DNA from: Pestalotiopsis fici W106-1
Taxonomy: Eukaryota; Ascomycota; Sordariomycetes; Amphisphaeriales; Sporocadaceae
Assembly (NCBI RefSeq): GCF_000516985.1
Contig: NW_006917093.1
Span: 5,675,013-5,739,012 of the forward strand
Length of the DNA: 64,000 nt
Direction: 5' to 3'
In this document: positions 34,829 to 46,336 of the stretch, one piece after another
Numbering within the stretch: the first letter of the stretch is position 1
Layout of the letters: each line of letters opens with the position of its first letter
Notes under the pieces: model-generated
What the model was told of the DNA's origin: nothing
The model's database searches: none
Seen by the model: the letters and a program-made list of their open reading frames with translations, nothing else
Made by a program: the position numbers and the translations under genes

Positions 34829-36193
34829 CTAAGCATCAACCTGCCTAACCTCGAACGAAAACATGCCGTTGCTCTCCGCAGCTCCGTGGTCCTGCAGCTT
34901 GTCGGGCACGTCGAACCCGGCAGCCGGCACGCGGTACTCAAACTTCTTGCCGGGCTCGGGCGACTTGCCGTCGACCTGGTAGGGAAAGGTGAGGTACTCT
35001 GGCATCAGGCCGGCCTGGATCAGGGCCGTGCACTGGTCCCACGCAATGTGCTCGTGGTAGAGGCGGTCGCCGCGAATGTTGACAATGGAGGTAAAGGGGA
35101 GCCTGAGGCGCTTGCCCGTTGGTGGCACACCGGGGAGTCTAGTTTTCCTCATTGTTAGTTGTGTGTTTCTTGTTTCGGTCTGGAAAAATTCCAAGCAGTG
35201 GAAGTTCATGGTGGTACTTACAGCCAGTCAACCTTGGCATTGTGCGTGAGCGTAAAGACAAACTCGTCCACGATGCGGTCCACGCCAATCGTCCGGCTCA
35301 CCAGCTCCAACGCTGTGTCTTCGGGGTTGCTAAAGATAAAGTGGTGGCGGTAAAAGGTGGTCAGCCTCTCGCGTCCCACGCCACCCGTCATGGTGGGGAT
35401 GTGGTTGACGTAGGGCTCGTCGACCATGGTGGCCATGGTCTTTTCGACGGAGCGGTCGTCAAACTCATAGTACGTGTGCTCGTCCCAAATCTTCTCCAGG
35501 TCAAAGTTGGGGCCCCCGAGGTGCTTCTTGATAAAGGTCAGGCCTCGGGTGTGCGCCACGGACGCCGCCGAGTAGTTGAAGCCCTCGGCGCCCGGCACGA
35601 TGAACTTTTCGGATTCAACCTGGGGGTAGTCGTACGTCGATGTGTTGGATCTGGTCACTGGTGATCCTGGCTTGCCTGCAATGTGCACCAATTCTGGCTT
35701 TACTGACAGATCCCACTCTGATGAAAATGTTACTGCCGCCACAATGCTGGCAGCAGATTTATATGCAGCTCTCAGCTTGTCTGAGAAACCAGCGGGGTAG
35801 TCTGAAGGTGTGCCATATACTGCAACTCATGTCAGTCCCTCCGTTTTCCCTGCGCATAGTTGATTCCAGGCAAAACTTACCAACAAGTGCAAACTTGTCC
35901 TTGGTGTCGCAGGTATCTAATTTCACCAGAGCATCTACAGCCTTCTCCAGCACAGACTCGGCTTCCCAAGCTCCATCACCGGCGCTCGATTGTGAGAATG
36001 TGGCCCGCGCGACCGCGTAGCCCTCCTCTGCCCACTTCTTTTGAGGCTTTGGGTCGAGACTCTTTGCTACCGAAGAGTCGGGGAGACCGGCATCAATGAC
36101 AATCACACCTGGACCGTGGCCACGTCGCGAGAGGGGCGGCTGTATCGAGGCATTTGCTGCCAATGTGACGACTGGTGCTGAAGGAAGTGCCAT
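34829..36193 (-). CDS. Dienelactone-hydrolase-like protein fused to SnoaL-like domain
   Basis: Exons 36193-35881, 35819-35222 and 35138-34829 encode 406 residues. The N-terminal half resembles a dienelactone hydrolase (carboxymethylenebutenolidase) alpha/beta fold: GVIVIDAG, EEGYAVARATF, then the strand FALVVYGTPSDYP. The C-terminal half resembles a SnoaL/NTF2 domain, with EFDDRSVEKTMATMV, then PTMTGGVGRERL, then VNIRGDRLYHEHIAWDQ. This two-domain layout is known in uncharacterised ascomycete proteins. The usual DLH nucleophile motif is not obvious, so hydrolase activity is doubtful. A TATA-like GATATATAGG lies about 80 nt upstream of the start. Cytosolic, since no signal peptide is seen. Confidence 0.78.
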
Positions 36194-37031
36194 GTTTGCA
36201 GCGCTCAGCTAATTATACGGTGTGTATGGGTCAAGACTTTGAAAGCCCTGAGAAGAAGTCTTTGACTGTACGCTGATATATAGGTTGTGAAAAGGCGTTG
36301 ATGACTATTTTATTTTCAAGCAAGCTGCTGGCAATGCGGGGCTTGATTGTTATATGCCGGAGAGGGGTCGACAGTTGTTGAAAAATCCGGGGGATATGAT
36401 AGATTGATATAGTTATTCGGAGAACATGTATTCAACTTGATAATACACATATCCAGAAAGACGCTATTACTTGACTGGCGATCAATTCGATCGTATGTTC
36501 ATATTGATGATGCTTTGAATAGCGGAGACTCGAAAGGACTCATGATAAGCGACGGGGGTTCGAAGCGGATAGGTTCCGATTAGGCGGTGCGGTGCGATAC
36601 CCGATCGGCAGCGGACAGCGTGGTGGAGAGTAAGGTTTCAGCGGTGGTCAGCCAGAAGCTCTCTCGTTGGTTCGTGGACAGCGCCTAGGGGCCGCTGGCA
36701 AATGTCCGACTCGTTATTCCGTAAATCCATACTATTATTCGCAGTCTTTTTTAATCCGAATAGGAGGCAAACCATGATGGATTCAATCCTTGTCGGCAAT
36801 CGCACAGATGTGTAATACTCCTACTAGCAAGTGGTCAAGCAAGAGTCGTCAACCTGAGGAATGGAACTATGTACATTTTGGTCACCATCAAAGTCGGTCA
36901 ATACGTTGCGCCTTGCACATGACATATAGTATGTACGCGATAGTCACACCCGCTAGATCAATTGAATTATGCGCGTCATGTCAGATCTTGGGCAAGATTC
37001 CTTTTGTGCTTCAAACCGATTCCATTCATGA
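36194..37031. other. Intergenic
   Basis: About 840 nt, no gene supported. Includes the promoter of the hydrolase fusion gene and the 3' flank of the regulator gene. Confidence 0.45.
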
Positions 37032-39680
37032 TCATAATAACCAGGCATTGAGCACATCGGTACCTGGAATATCGTAGCCAAAGAGTCCTGCTCCTGGGAC
37101 TTGATCCCATGAGAATGATTCAATAACCTCTGAATTTTCAAACGTTCTTCCGTTGGGTGCTCTCGCCTCGGGGATTGACTCGTGCATGAGCTGCTCGATT
37201 ATGGCACGACTCTTTGCTGCCCCATTCCATGTCACTTCCAGGTCTTTCAAGAAACTAACGCACTTCCGCACATCGGGGAGGGTCGAATCGTGGGGAGACC
37301 CTGGCATTCGAAGTCTAAAATTATAGTGTCAACGGTCCTGTACCCAAAAAAAAAAGTCTCTCTCCCCGTATGTAAGGGCAGGGCACCTACAATACCAAGC
37401 CCGACAATGTCAGGTAATGCACACAAAATGCGAGGTGATGCGAAGGTGGCACCAGCTCACGTACCAACTCGGCGGCATTGATACAGCTCTTTGCCGCACT
37501 CACGCAGTGGGATACTGCATCGATTGCTTGAAGTCCGGGCAGTGCCTGATTGAGACTGCCGACAAGTGACCTTTGATGATGTCAGCCATAGTGTAACGCG
37601 TACCCGACAGGCAAAAGCTATGACCTACCGGTACAGATTGAGGAGAGATCCAGCATGGACGATGAACATGATCACACACATGGTCAAGTTTGGGCCTCGA
37701 TCAAGCTGATTCGCACTAAAGCGTATATCGTCTGGTAGGCTAATCAACCATTCATTCAGTGATTTATCCAGAGAGCCGATAGTCCGCAATCGTTGCTTAG
37801 CCTTTGCGGGCTTAGCAATTTCCCGGATCCTCGAAGGAGAATATAATTGTTGGATCTTGCCTCCGATGCGGCATAGCCGCGCGAAAGCCAAGAAGCCAGT
37901 CATCGGAGTGGACACTGGCGGATTTACTGGAGAATGCTGTTTGTTCCGGCAGTATTCATCGAGGTCGTCATCACTAATGTCTAGAGGCAGCTCGCAGTGG
38001 CAATCCGCGTCTTGAGCCGCCATCGGTCTCCCTAGGCATATCGACGTGACACTATCATCGAGGAAGCAATTAGGCCAGTATTCTCCCCTACTTGAGGAAG
38101 TCGGGACTTACCGGTCCAAGGTGTACACACTCCACCAGATCCGTCTTGATAACTGCTGTCGAATCATTGCCGCTGGATCCAGGTGCTCGCCTGGAACGGA
38201 CATCTGTACGTGGTTGGTAACGCGATTCAATTATCATGAAATATGCCGACGGCACTTACCAAGCTACTCAAGTGAATACCTAGGTCCTGTGCAGCACGAA
38301 CAGCCCTGCCAGCATAGTTCCAGCTCTGTGTCAGAGTGTTCCAGCCAGCCGAGCACATGGCAAGCAAGGCCAAACACTGCACGCCTTCGAGCGAGGCTTC
38401 GCCATGGGATGCATAGTGCAACAAGAGAGACTTTTCGTAGTAGTCTAGGCCAGGGAACCTCGAGGACTTGCCATCGGACGGCAAGAGACTCGCAGCGCAC
38501 GCGCACACGGCGAAGAAGACGGAGAGGAACCTCTTGTCCGGCTGTTCAGAAGACCGTGAAGAATTAAGGTTCTTGTAGCGAGCCAAGAAATGTGGCTTGT
38601 GCAATACGGGGAGAGTGTAGTGTAATTGGTCAAAGTACAGATTCACCAAGAGATCAGCAATGTACTGCGGAGGGCGGCTCAACTGATCGGCCTTTGGCAA
38701 ATGTGGTAGCTCGGGCCAACGTTGACCATGAACGAAAAGAGGTACTTCAAGAGGCTGGGTGGCGCTTTCATTGGCAGTACCCCGGCTGACACTGAGCATT
38801 CCGGGGGAATCCGATACAGCTGATTGCCCTGGGGGTGAGAGACTCTGTATCGCTTCAATCAAAACACTATTTGTCGCACCTCCGACGAATCTGATCTAGA
38901 GGTCAGCTAATCATGTAGCAAGCGTTGCGCGGCATTTGGAGACTTGCCTCAGTTTGCCATAGGAGTCTGTCACGAGCGAACCAAACTTCTCCGTCCTACC
39001 ATTCTGATCAACCGAAAAGTCGAGGCCATCATCTTCAAAGGCTTCAGAGTCCGACTCTTCATGATTATCTTGGGGTGCTTCGTCTTCTATTTCTTGCTGT
39101 ACCACTGGCCCGGTTCCTGATAATGATGGGTCCAAGGCCAATGGCATGTGTTCGCCGGCGTCTGGCAAGGATCTCAAAGCATTGGCTGCTTGAACAAGCT
39201 CGTCCTCCATGAACGTCTCAGATCCAACTTTGGCTCTGACAAGAGACTCGACTGTCTGTGAGAGTTGACCTGCAAGGCCTTCTAGACGCTGGCAGAACAG
39301 GTCGAGTTGTTGGCAGCGTGCTTCAAATGACATGGCATATCTAAGAGTTTCCATCAGTATAGCCGTCAAGGCTCAGTGGTATGACTGGACCCACTGCCGA
39401 CTCGTTGAAGCATTGTCGTTACTCCCCGGGTACTCGCAAAGAGCATCACGGGAGCTGCAGTTGTGACATGGCTGTTGCCCGTCGCATTTCACCTGAGAGT
39501 CTCGTCAGCATGAGAGTCTCGTCAGCATGAGAGTCCCCAAGCATATACTTGGACTTGATAATGGGAAAACCACACCTTCTTTCTGCGACAAGCTATGCAG
39601 GCTTGCCATACTCTATTGGTAGTGGAGGCACTTGAGGCGTCGGCGGCAGTGGAGTCCCGCTTCGCCGCATTCCGGCCCAT
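37032..39680 (-). CDS. Zn2Cys6 transcription factor with Fungal_trans domain
   Basis: Eight exons: 39680-39576, 39492-39395, 39340-38944, 38895-38260, 38203-38112, 38051-37629, 37570-37391, 37314-37032, giving 737 residues. All seven junctions keep frame. The first intron splits the zinc cluster: CIACRRKK joins VKCDGQQPCHNC, spacing C-x2-C-x6-C-x5-C-x2-C-x6-C. A leucine-rich linker (LFCQRLEGLAGQLSQTVESLV) looks like a dimerisation coil, followed by an acidic stretch. The middle-homology region has YFDQLHYTLPVLHKPHF, RRIWWSVYTLDR and SICLGRPM. The C-terminus includes HHLAFCVHYLTLSG. It is the best candidate regulator of the catabolic genes to its right. The third intron uses a weak donor (GTCTCC). 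Confidence 0.9.
39494..39535 (-). repeat. 17-nt tandem repeat inside intron 1 of the regulator
   Basis: Unit TGAGAGTCTCGTCAGCA repeats twice and starts a third time. Read on the coding (minus) strand it duplicates TGCTGAC, a branch-point-like motif, immediately before the AG acceptor. Confidence 0.8.
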
Positions 39681-40899
39681 CGTGGAAATGACCTTGGGGC
39701 CGCTGGAAGAAGTAGGTACCTTGTAAGGGCAAGACAACCTGGAATCGGCAGAGATCTCCCAAGACACTCGAATATTCGGTCAACAATCGTAGAGTCCGGA
39801 CAATATTGTCAGAGTACAATACAGTATCATTGATGGACTGTACCTAGATAGCAGCCGTCGGGATATTTGGGTGGCCCATCCGACACTTTCCCCACTTTCC
39901 AGACTCGTGGCAGATAAAGGGTTGCACTGAACGCTTCAACATGAGCACTTGCCTATCCCCTTGGAACGTAAGACATGCAGGTTGGAGTATTACAAGGACC
40001 CATAATCGCTGTCATCAGGGAAGATTAATGGCCTTTGAGTGCCAGTGTATTTATTGTTCAACTGATCACAGCCAATTCTGCGAGTATTTCAACGTGTGTG
40101 TATTCGATCTAGTGTCATTTTCCACAAGAGGCCTTGCCAACTATAGCACGGCCAGTTCACCAGGCAGTACTTCGTCGCTTTCCCCATTTGGCAATTTACA
40201 ATCGAATATAGTTGAATGTTAAATATCAGTCCAGCAGCTGGAAGTGTGTGCACGTTAGCGACACTCGTCAACCAGTCAAGTGTTGACCTTTCCCCTGCCA
40301 GGTACAAATAGATCTAAAGCTGAAGCTAGGTGTATGTTCAAGATGTTTACTCTATTGATATATAGTCCGTAATGAAGTACATAAAAACTCAATTTTTCCG
40401 GTCGACAGGGAAGTTCTTTCTCTTTTTTTCTTTTTTTCTTTCAGAAGAAGATCATAGGCACAAATACCCTAGTTGTCCACTATAGCAGGCCTGAGCCCAG
40501 GGGTGTCCTAAATCAGGGTCCAGCCGCTTCTTACCAGCAACACCAGCCAGAATCCGATAGCTTACCCAAATCACAACGGTGATAAAGTTTGTCCATAGAA
40601 CATAATGGAGGTCCTTACATCAGCAGAATGACTCCTCGCAGATCCGATTATTGAAGTTTTCTTGCGTGTTCATTTCGGCATGAGTGGTTATTTCTCCCGA
40701 TCAAGTGTTCCCATGACCACACCACCAATTCGTTTCGGCGTCGGTCCGTGTTCCGGCCCGGACCAGGTAGTTCAACCACGTCGTCTCTGATAAGCTCAGG
40801 TCAGACCAAATCCGGCCCTTGAATGGCTCTAGACAATTTCTGTAATCATAGTTTGATTTCGAACTCACTATTCATCCACTCACTCAATCACATACAACC
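39681..40899. other. Divergent promoter, regulator gene to aldolase gene
   Basis: 1.2 kb separating the minus-strand regulator from the plus-strand aldolase. It contains the CCG-N10-CGG palindrome listed separately, and a T/C-rich stretch around 40418-40443. No gene. Confidence 0.5.
40743..40764. promoter_or_regulatory. Everted CCG-N10-CGG palindrome (candidate Zn2Cys6 operator)
   Basis: GGTCCG, ten bases, then CGGACC: a perfect 6-bp inverted repeat containing CCG and CGG half sites. It lies about 135 nt before the aldolase ATG. Zn2Cys6 dimers bind paired CGG triplets with fixed spacing, and such a regulator is encoded next door. The assignment to that protein is inference. Confidence 0.4.
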
Positions 40900-42074
40900 A
40901 TGTCCAACCAAATCGCGTCTCCCGTCGTAAACGCCTCTGGCAAAACGCGGCTCCAGGAATCGCTCGAAAGAGCGAAGCGCGGAGAAGGACCTAGTGTCGG
41001 GCAATGGCTCGAGTTTCCCGGATACACGCTCGCGAGGACGATTGCGCCATTGGGACAGGACGTAAGTTTTGCAATTACTCCAATTCCATGCGCAAACCTT
41101 GATTGGAACAAAAGCTAAATGATTCGTTGTAGTGGGTTCTCATTGACTGCGAGCATGGAAACATTTCGGATAACGACATGTATTTACAAGTTGGCGCCAT
41201 TTCGTCGTCTGGCTGCTCCCCAATCGTGAGGATAGCAGGCAGTGAACCATGGATGATGAAGAGGGTCCTGGATGCTGGTGCACATGGTATCATGGTGCCA
41301 ATGTGTGAGACAAAGGTATTTTTAATACCCCTACAGTACCATAGAAGCATCTACAAACAGCAGACTAAAATTTGGGACGCAGGAACAAGCGGAAGCCATA
41401 GTTAAAGCCTGCAAATACCCATCCAACCGATGGGCACAGGGGGTTCGGGGTGTAGGCGCCATGTTTGCATCGGCAGCTTTCAACCAGACCATGGGGCAAT
41501 ACACGCTCAGCGCCAATGACAATGTCATGATCTGTGTGCAGATTGAGTCACGAAAGGCCTTCGAGAATGTGGAAGAGATCGCAAACGTCGATGGAATCGG
41601 TAATCTCACCACTGCACTCGCGGATCCCATCAGCACAAAGACTAATTCTTTCTCTCAGATATGCTCTTTATTGGACCAAACGACCTGGCTTCATCCATGG
41701 GCTATGCTGGCCTTGACCACTCCAAGGTCCCCGAGGTACAGGATGCCACTGCGCAAATTCTCAAGGCAACTTTGGATGCAGGGAAATATGCTGGTCATTT
41801 TGCCCTGAGTGCTGATGTTGGTGAGTCAATCCTCGAACCAGAATGACTAACAAGTATACGAAGGATGAACAGCTGATATTTTGTGCTTTTAACTCTAGCG
41901 GCACAGCGATATGACCAAGGATTCCACTTCGTGAACTGTGGTGCTGATATCGTGGCGATTCAAGCCTGGATGTGCACTGAGATGTCAAAACTTCAAAGTC
42001 TTGTAGCAAAGTCGAAACAGTCTGATACGGCTGAGAAAGGACAAGATGTGAGAGTCGCTAATGGCTATAAATAA
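40900..42074 (+). CDS. HpcH/HpaI-family aldolase
   Basis: Five exons: 40900-41061, 41133-41315, 41383-41599, 41659-41820, 41899-42074, giving 299 residues. The protein matches the class II, metal-dependent HpcH/HpaI aldolase fold. WVLIDCEHGN holds the conserved acidic and His residues near the start of the barrel. PIVRIAG carries the substrate-phosphate or carboxylate-binding Arg. AGAHGIMVPMCET follows, then VMICVQIESRKAFENVEEIANVDGID with the metal-binding Glu and Asp, and MLFIGPNDLASSMG. These enzymes reversibly split 2-keto-3-deoxy sugar acids or 4-hydroxy-2-oxo acids into pyruvate plus an aldehyde. It heads a group containing a transporter, a dehydrogenase and an aldo-keto reductase, suggesting catabolism of a sugar acid or similar compound. 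Confidence 0.92.
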
Positions 42075-42525
42075 TTTCTAGCTACATTGACCGAGCGAGA
42101 TTCTGCATACGGCGGTCTTGGTTAATCTAAGTCTTGAATATAAATAAATCAAGAATCCATAGAAAGAACTTTACGGCAAAATATCACAAAACAAATGAGT
42201 CAAAAAAATGGGTTTGAAACATTTTCATTATTATTCTTCGTTCATAAAAGAAAGAAAGAGAAAGGAGGGGGCGAGGCTTATTCTACTTGTAATTTAATGA
42301 AGATAATATGGCATCCACGCGCAGACATTTGCTAACTTGGTATATTATCACATCTCATTAATAGCATTGGGCAAAAGTTTTGACTCAAGAGACTGATTTC
42401 TTGACACCCCATCTTCAAGGCCACGACATATACTCTTTCAGGGATACGTTGACAAGACTGATTTTCGATGCCGCCAAACGCCTTCTAGCATGCCAACTTC
42501 CCCATGCATGAACCCAACCTCACTT
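42075..42525. other. Intergenic, convergent 3' ends
   Basis: 450 nt AT-rich, between the aldolase and the transporter genes, which converge. No gene. Confidence 0.5.
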
Positions 42526-44351
42526 CTAATACAGGTATCTGAAGCCCTTGGCATCCTCGACCACTGCATTTGGCGACTTGCCCTCTAGATCCGCCGTGCG
42601 CGCAGCCGAGGCATCGGTGACCTCGTACGGTACCTCCTCGGTGGCGTCAAGCTTCTTGTTCAAATGTTTCAGATACATCCTCAAGATGAATGCACACAGG
42701 ACAGCAAACGCGAAAATGGCCAGCTCAGCGCCGAAACTCTTGACGTAGTATGGGCCGTACTTTGAGGGCCATATGTAGGAGCCAGGAATGCTGCCAATGT
42801 TACCGCAGGCGTTTACAATGGCGATTGCCGCGGCTTTCTTGGAAGCTGGTCGCACAATGGTGTTGGAAATCCACGCGAGCATCATGAAGCCGCAGGCATA
42901 TCCAGCTATTCAAAGTCATCAGCCCATGATTTGCGCGTCTTGTGGGCTGCCGCAGATACTCACTTGTCATCATAAACATGGCAAAATACCGAGGAGCGGT
43001 CGTTGTCGTCGTCATTGAGATGATGTAACCGATGATGCAGATCACGGCGGGGACAGTATAGTGCCAAAAGCGCTCTCCCGTTTTATCGGCATGCCATGCG
43101 TTGGGCAGGGAAAAGAGCAGAGCCCAGATCCAAGGCGGAGCAGTCAGGAGAAGGGTCTTTGTCGTGTCGTAACCAAGAGATGCCGTAATAGTTGGGAAGA
43201 AGTAGCTGAACTAATTTTTCATGTCAGTCGCGGCATTGTTATAGGCACCTAGAGACCAATCGACTTACGCTCAAGGCCATGATGGTCGCGTGATAGGTGA
43301 TACCCAGAAGCCAGACTTTGGGGTCCATCACCGCCAACTTGAGACCATGGAGAGCGCTTTCGTTTTCTGTTGTCTCTGCGACTCCAGCATCCAAAGCAAG
43401 TCGCTTTTGGGCAATCAACTTTTCACGCTCCGAGAGCCAGCTGGTCGTCTGGGGGTATTCGGGTAGGATAAAGACGGCAATGACTGCGCAAGCAATTGTG
43501 ATGACACCTTCAATGATGAACAGCCATCGCCAAGCGCGCAGACCTGCTTTTCCCTCCATGTCGGAAAGAATTCCGGCTGCAATCAAGCCCCCAAAGGCCT
43601 GTGCTGCAAGATTACCTCCATTGAGGATGGTCACCCGCAACTGCATTTCTTTTCTGGTATACCACCGCGCCAATAGATACTGGATCACGGAAGTAACACT
43701 GTCAGCCTACTTTTCATGTAATTTTCATGCAGGTATGACGCCTACAATACTGCCGGGAAATAGTGAGGCTTCGATGCAGCCTAGAAAGAATCGACATAGT
43801 ATCGCCCCCGTTGCGTTCTGGATTGCTCCCGTCGCTGCAGAGATGACGCCCCATAATGCAACGCATGCACATCTGTTGATCACATCGAAACGTCAGCTTT
43901 CTGTTGTATCTTTTTTGATTCGAAAGAGCAAGTTTGGATGGCACCGCGGAGTCATCGAAGCATGCCCATCCGGGAGAAGTCCCCATTGAAATGACGCTCT
44001 GGAAGGCGAGGAAAATATACGTCCTATCACTCACATGTACCAACTCGGCCGAGAAAGCTTGCTAAGGATCATATTTGATGGTATCTGCATTGCCACATAT
44101 CCCACCAGGAGAATGGATATACATGTCTGGTATTGAACATCTGTGAGGTTGAGGTCTTTCTCGAGCCCCTTGAGGCGGGCATTGGCAAAGTTGTTTCGGT
44201 CGATGAAATTGAGGATGAAAAGGACAATCATGACGGGAAAGATTCGCAGGTCGATCCGGCGAACCAAGGCCTTCTCCTCTTTCGGATCCCAAGTGTCGAC
44301 CTCACCGCCTGCGTGGGATGTGACAGATTGAGCCATGTCTTTGGATGCCAT
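42526..44351 (-). CDS. MFS transporter, Dal5/anion:cation symporter family
   Basis: Five exons: 44351-44035, 43872-43746, 43679-43269, 43210-42964, 42905-42526, giving 493 residues. The start is MASKDMAQ, after which a hydrophilic N-terminus leads to the first membrane helix. Family marks are RRIDLRIFPVMIVLFILNFIDRNNFANAR, then the RFFLGCIEASLFPG loop, then LLARWYTRKEMQLRV, then WRWLFIIEG. About twelve hydrophobic segments are present. Dal5-type permeases import carboxylated compounds such as allantoate, nicotinate, pantothenate or sugar acids. It shares a 573-bp divergent promoter with the dehydrogenase gene, so the two are likely co-expressed. The substrate cannot be read from sequence. Confidence 0.93.
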
Positions 44352-44924
44352 GTTGTTCCAATTTTCACTGACCTGATGGCGCAGTCTTGGATCGGTGTGT
44401 ATTTCGGGTATGAACAACAACACAGAGCCTGGCTCCGGCCATATACGATTGGTGTCCCTTCTTTAAGAGAAATGTTCAATCTGATAGGGTTATCTTGCCA
44501 TGCTCTCCTGTGCAAGCACCCCTGTCATGTAGCGGCAGCAATGGAACCGAGCTTGGCATGCTTGAAGTGAGAATCATGTTGTTCGGAGTATCCAAAGTGG
44601 CTTAGTACACTCTTATCAGCAAGAAAAGTAGGGAAATGATTCCCGATATACTGCAATTGAGGCCATGCAATACCCTCAATGATCCTCACTGATCCCTGCT
44701 CCCAACCCCACAGTTGTCATACCCATCCGATATAATAGTCACTAGGGCCCGTGATCCGATCCGAATACTCATCTCGACAATGATAGGGAATAACACGAAA
44801 AAAGGGTCGTATGCCATCCAATCTTGCATTCAAATTTGAGCATGATCACTGTTATTCCGAGCTGTTCATTAATTTTCTAAACATTCACGTCAACAGATCA
44901 ATCCTCAAGTAATCGACACCCACC
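44352..44924. promoter_or_regulatory. Bidirectional promoter, transporter and dehydrogenase
   Basis: 573 bp between the divergent starts at 44351 (minus) and 44925 (plus). The arrangement favours joint regulation. GATCCGATCCG near 44753-44763 is the only CCG-rich element noticed, and it does not match the palindrome before the aldolase. Confidence 0.45.
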
Positions 44925-46167
44925 ATGACCGAGATCACCACCAACCGCGCTTGCGTCTGGGTCGGGCCCAGGAAGCTCGAGGTGCAAGAACGTCCCATTA
45001 AGCCTCTCGGTGACAATGACGTGCTCGTCAAGGTAATTTCCACGGGCATCTGCGGCTCGGACTGCCACAACTGGGAGAGCGCTTCGGTCTCGAAGCAGCT
45101 AGTCCTCGGACACGAGTCGTCGGGCGTGATTGAGCAGGTCGGCCCGGCCGTCAAGGACCGGGTCGTCGGCCAGAGGGTGGCCGTCGAGCCCGGATTCGCG
45201 TGCATGGAGTGCGAGTTCTGCCTCCGGGGAGATCCCAACGTCTGCGCCGACCTCAAGTACTGCGGTCTCGATCCGACCGACGGTACGCTCTGCCAGTTCG
45301 CCACGGTCCGGGCGTCCATGACGGTGCCGATCCCCGACAATGTCTCGTGGGAAGAGGCCGGTGCCATTCAGCCGCTGGCGATTGCTGTGCAGCTTGGCAG
45401 ACGCGCCGCTTTGAACTCTCATCAGACTCTAGCAATCTTGTAAGTCTGCCTGGTGTACGAGATGATCAATTCCTGCACGATATCTAAACATTTCATAGTG
45501 GCTGCGGACCTCTTGGCCTTTTGATCCTCGCTGTAGCCAAGGCCTATGGAGTTCGAAAAGTTGTCATGTTTGATATCGAGCAGACAAGGGTAGACTTTGC
45601 CGTCAAGTACGGTGCAGATGCCGGAATCGTCTCGCCAAAGAGAGATGAGGGTGTTGAAGCACTCGCATTTGCTCAGGACTATGCCAAGCAGATCATCAAG
45701 GAACACGATGTCGGTAACGGCTTTGATGTTACTGTGGAAGCTAGTGGCGCTGAAGCGTGCAGCCAAATGGCAATTTGCATGCTGAAGAACGGAGGCACTT
45801 GTAAGCTCAATTGGATAAAAGACTGAATCCCTTGGGCAGCATATTGACATAACGGCAGGTATACAAGCAGGACTTGGCAAGCCCCTGACTTCTGTTCCAT
45901 TGTTTCTCTTGACGGCTAGGGAACTGAATATCAAGGGTAAGAACTGACCCATCATCTGACCCGGCCAAACATTGCTGACCCCAAAATCCAGGCACTGTCA
46001 GATACACACCAGGCTGCTTCGCTGATGCTATCGATCTGTTGAGTCGCAAAAAGATTGATTTGAAACCTTTGATCACCTCTACATACCCCCTAACCAAGTG
46101 TGCCGAGGCTTTTGAGGCACAACACGCGCGCAAGGATATTAAGATAGTCATCATGAACCAAGAATAG
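44925..46167 (+). CDS. Zinc-dependent medium-chain dehydrogenase (polyol dehydrogenase type)
   Basis: Exons 44925-45439, 45499-45800, 45859-45936 and 45992-46167 encode 356 residues. Catalytic zinc ligands are Cys43 in ICGSD and the His/Glu of LGHESSG. The structural zinc loop has four cysteines (CMECEFCLRGDPNVC). The nucleotide fold begins at LAIFGCGPLGLL, followed by VVMFDIEQTRVDFA; the acidic residue after the second strand predicts NAD over NADP. This matches the sorbitol/xylitol/L-arabinitol dehydrogenase branch, which oxidises polyols or related secondary alcohols. It is divergent from the transporter and convergent with the aldo-keto reductase. The usual pairing of AKR reduction with polyol oxidation, as in pentose catabolism, is suggestive, but the aldolase points to a different final step. 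Confidence 0.93.
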
Positions 46168-46336
46168 TATGAATGCATCAAACTAGTAGCATTTGCATAG
46201 GATGGAGTCTCGGTATATTTTGCACAAAACTTCTCGGCGGAAATAGAGCTAGTATAGCAGCAAGACATGAAATAGTCGCTCGCTAATAAAAGTTGTAGCT
46301 TCCTGAAGCTATTCATATATTGGAACTAATCATTCT

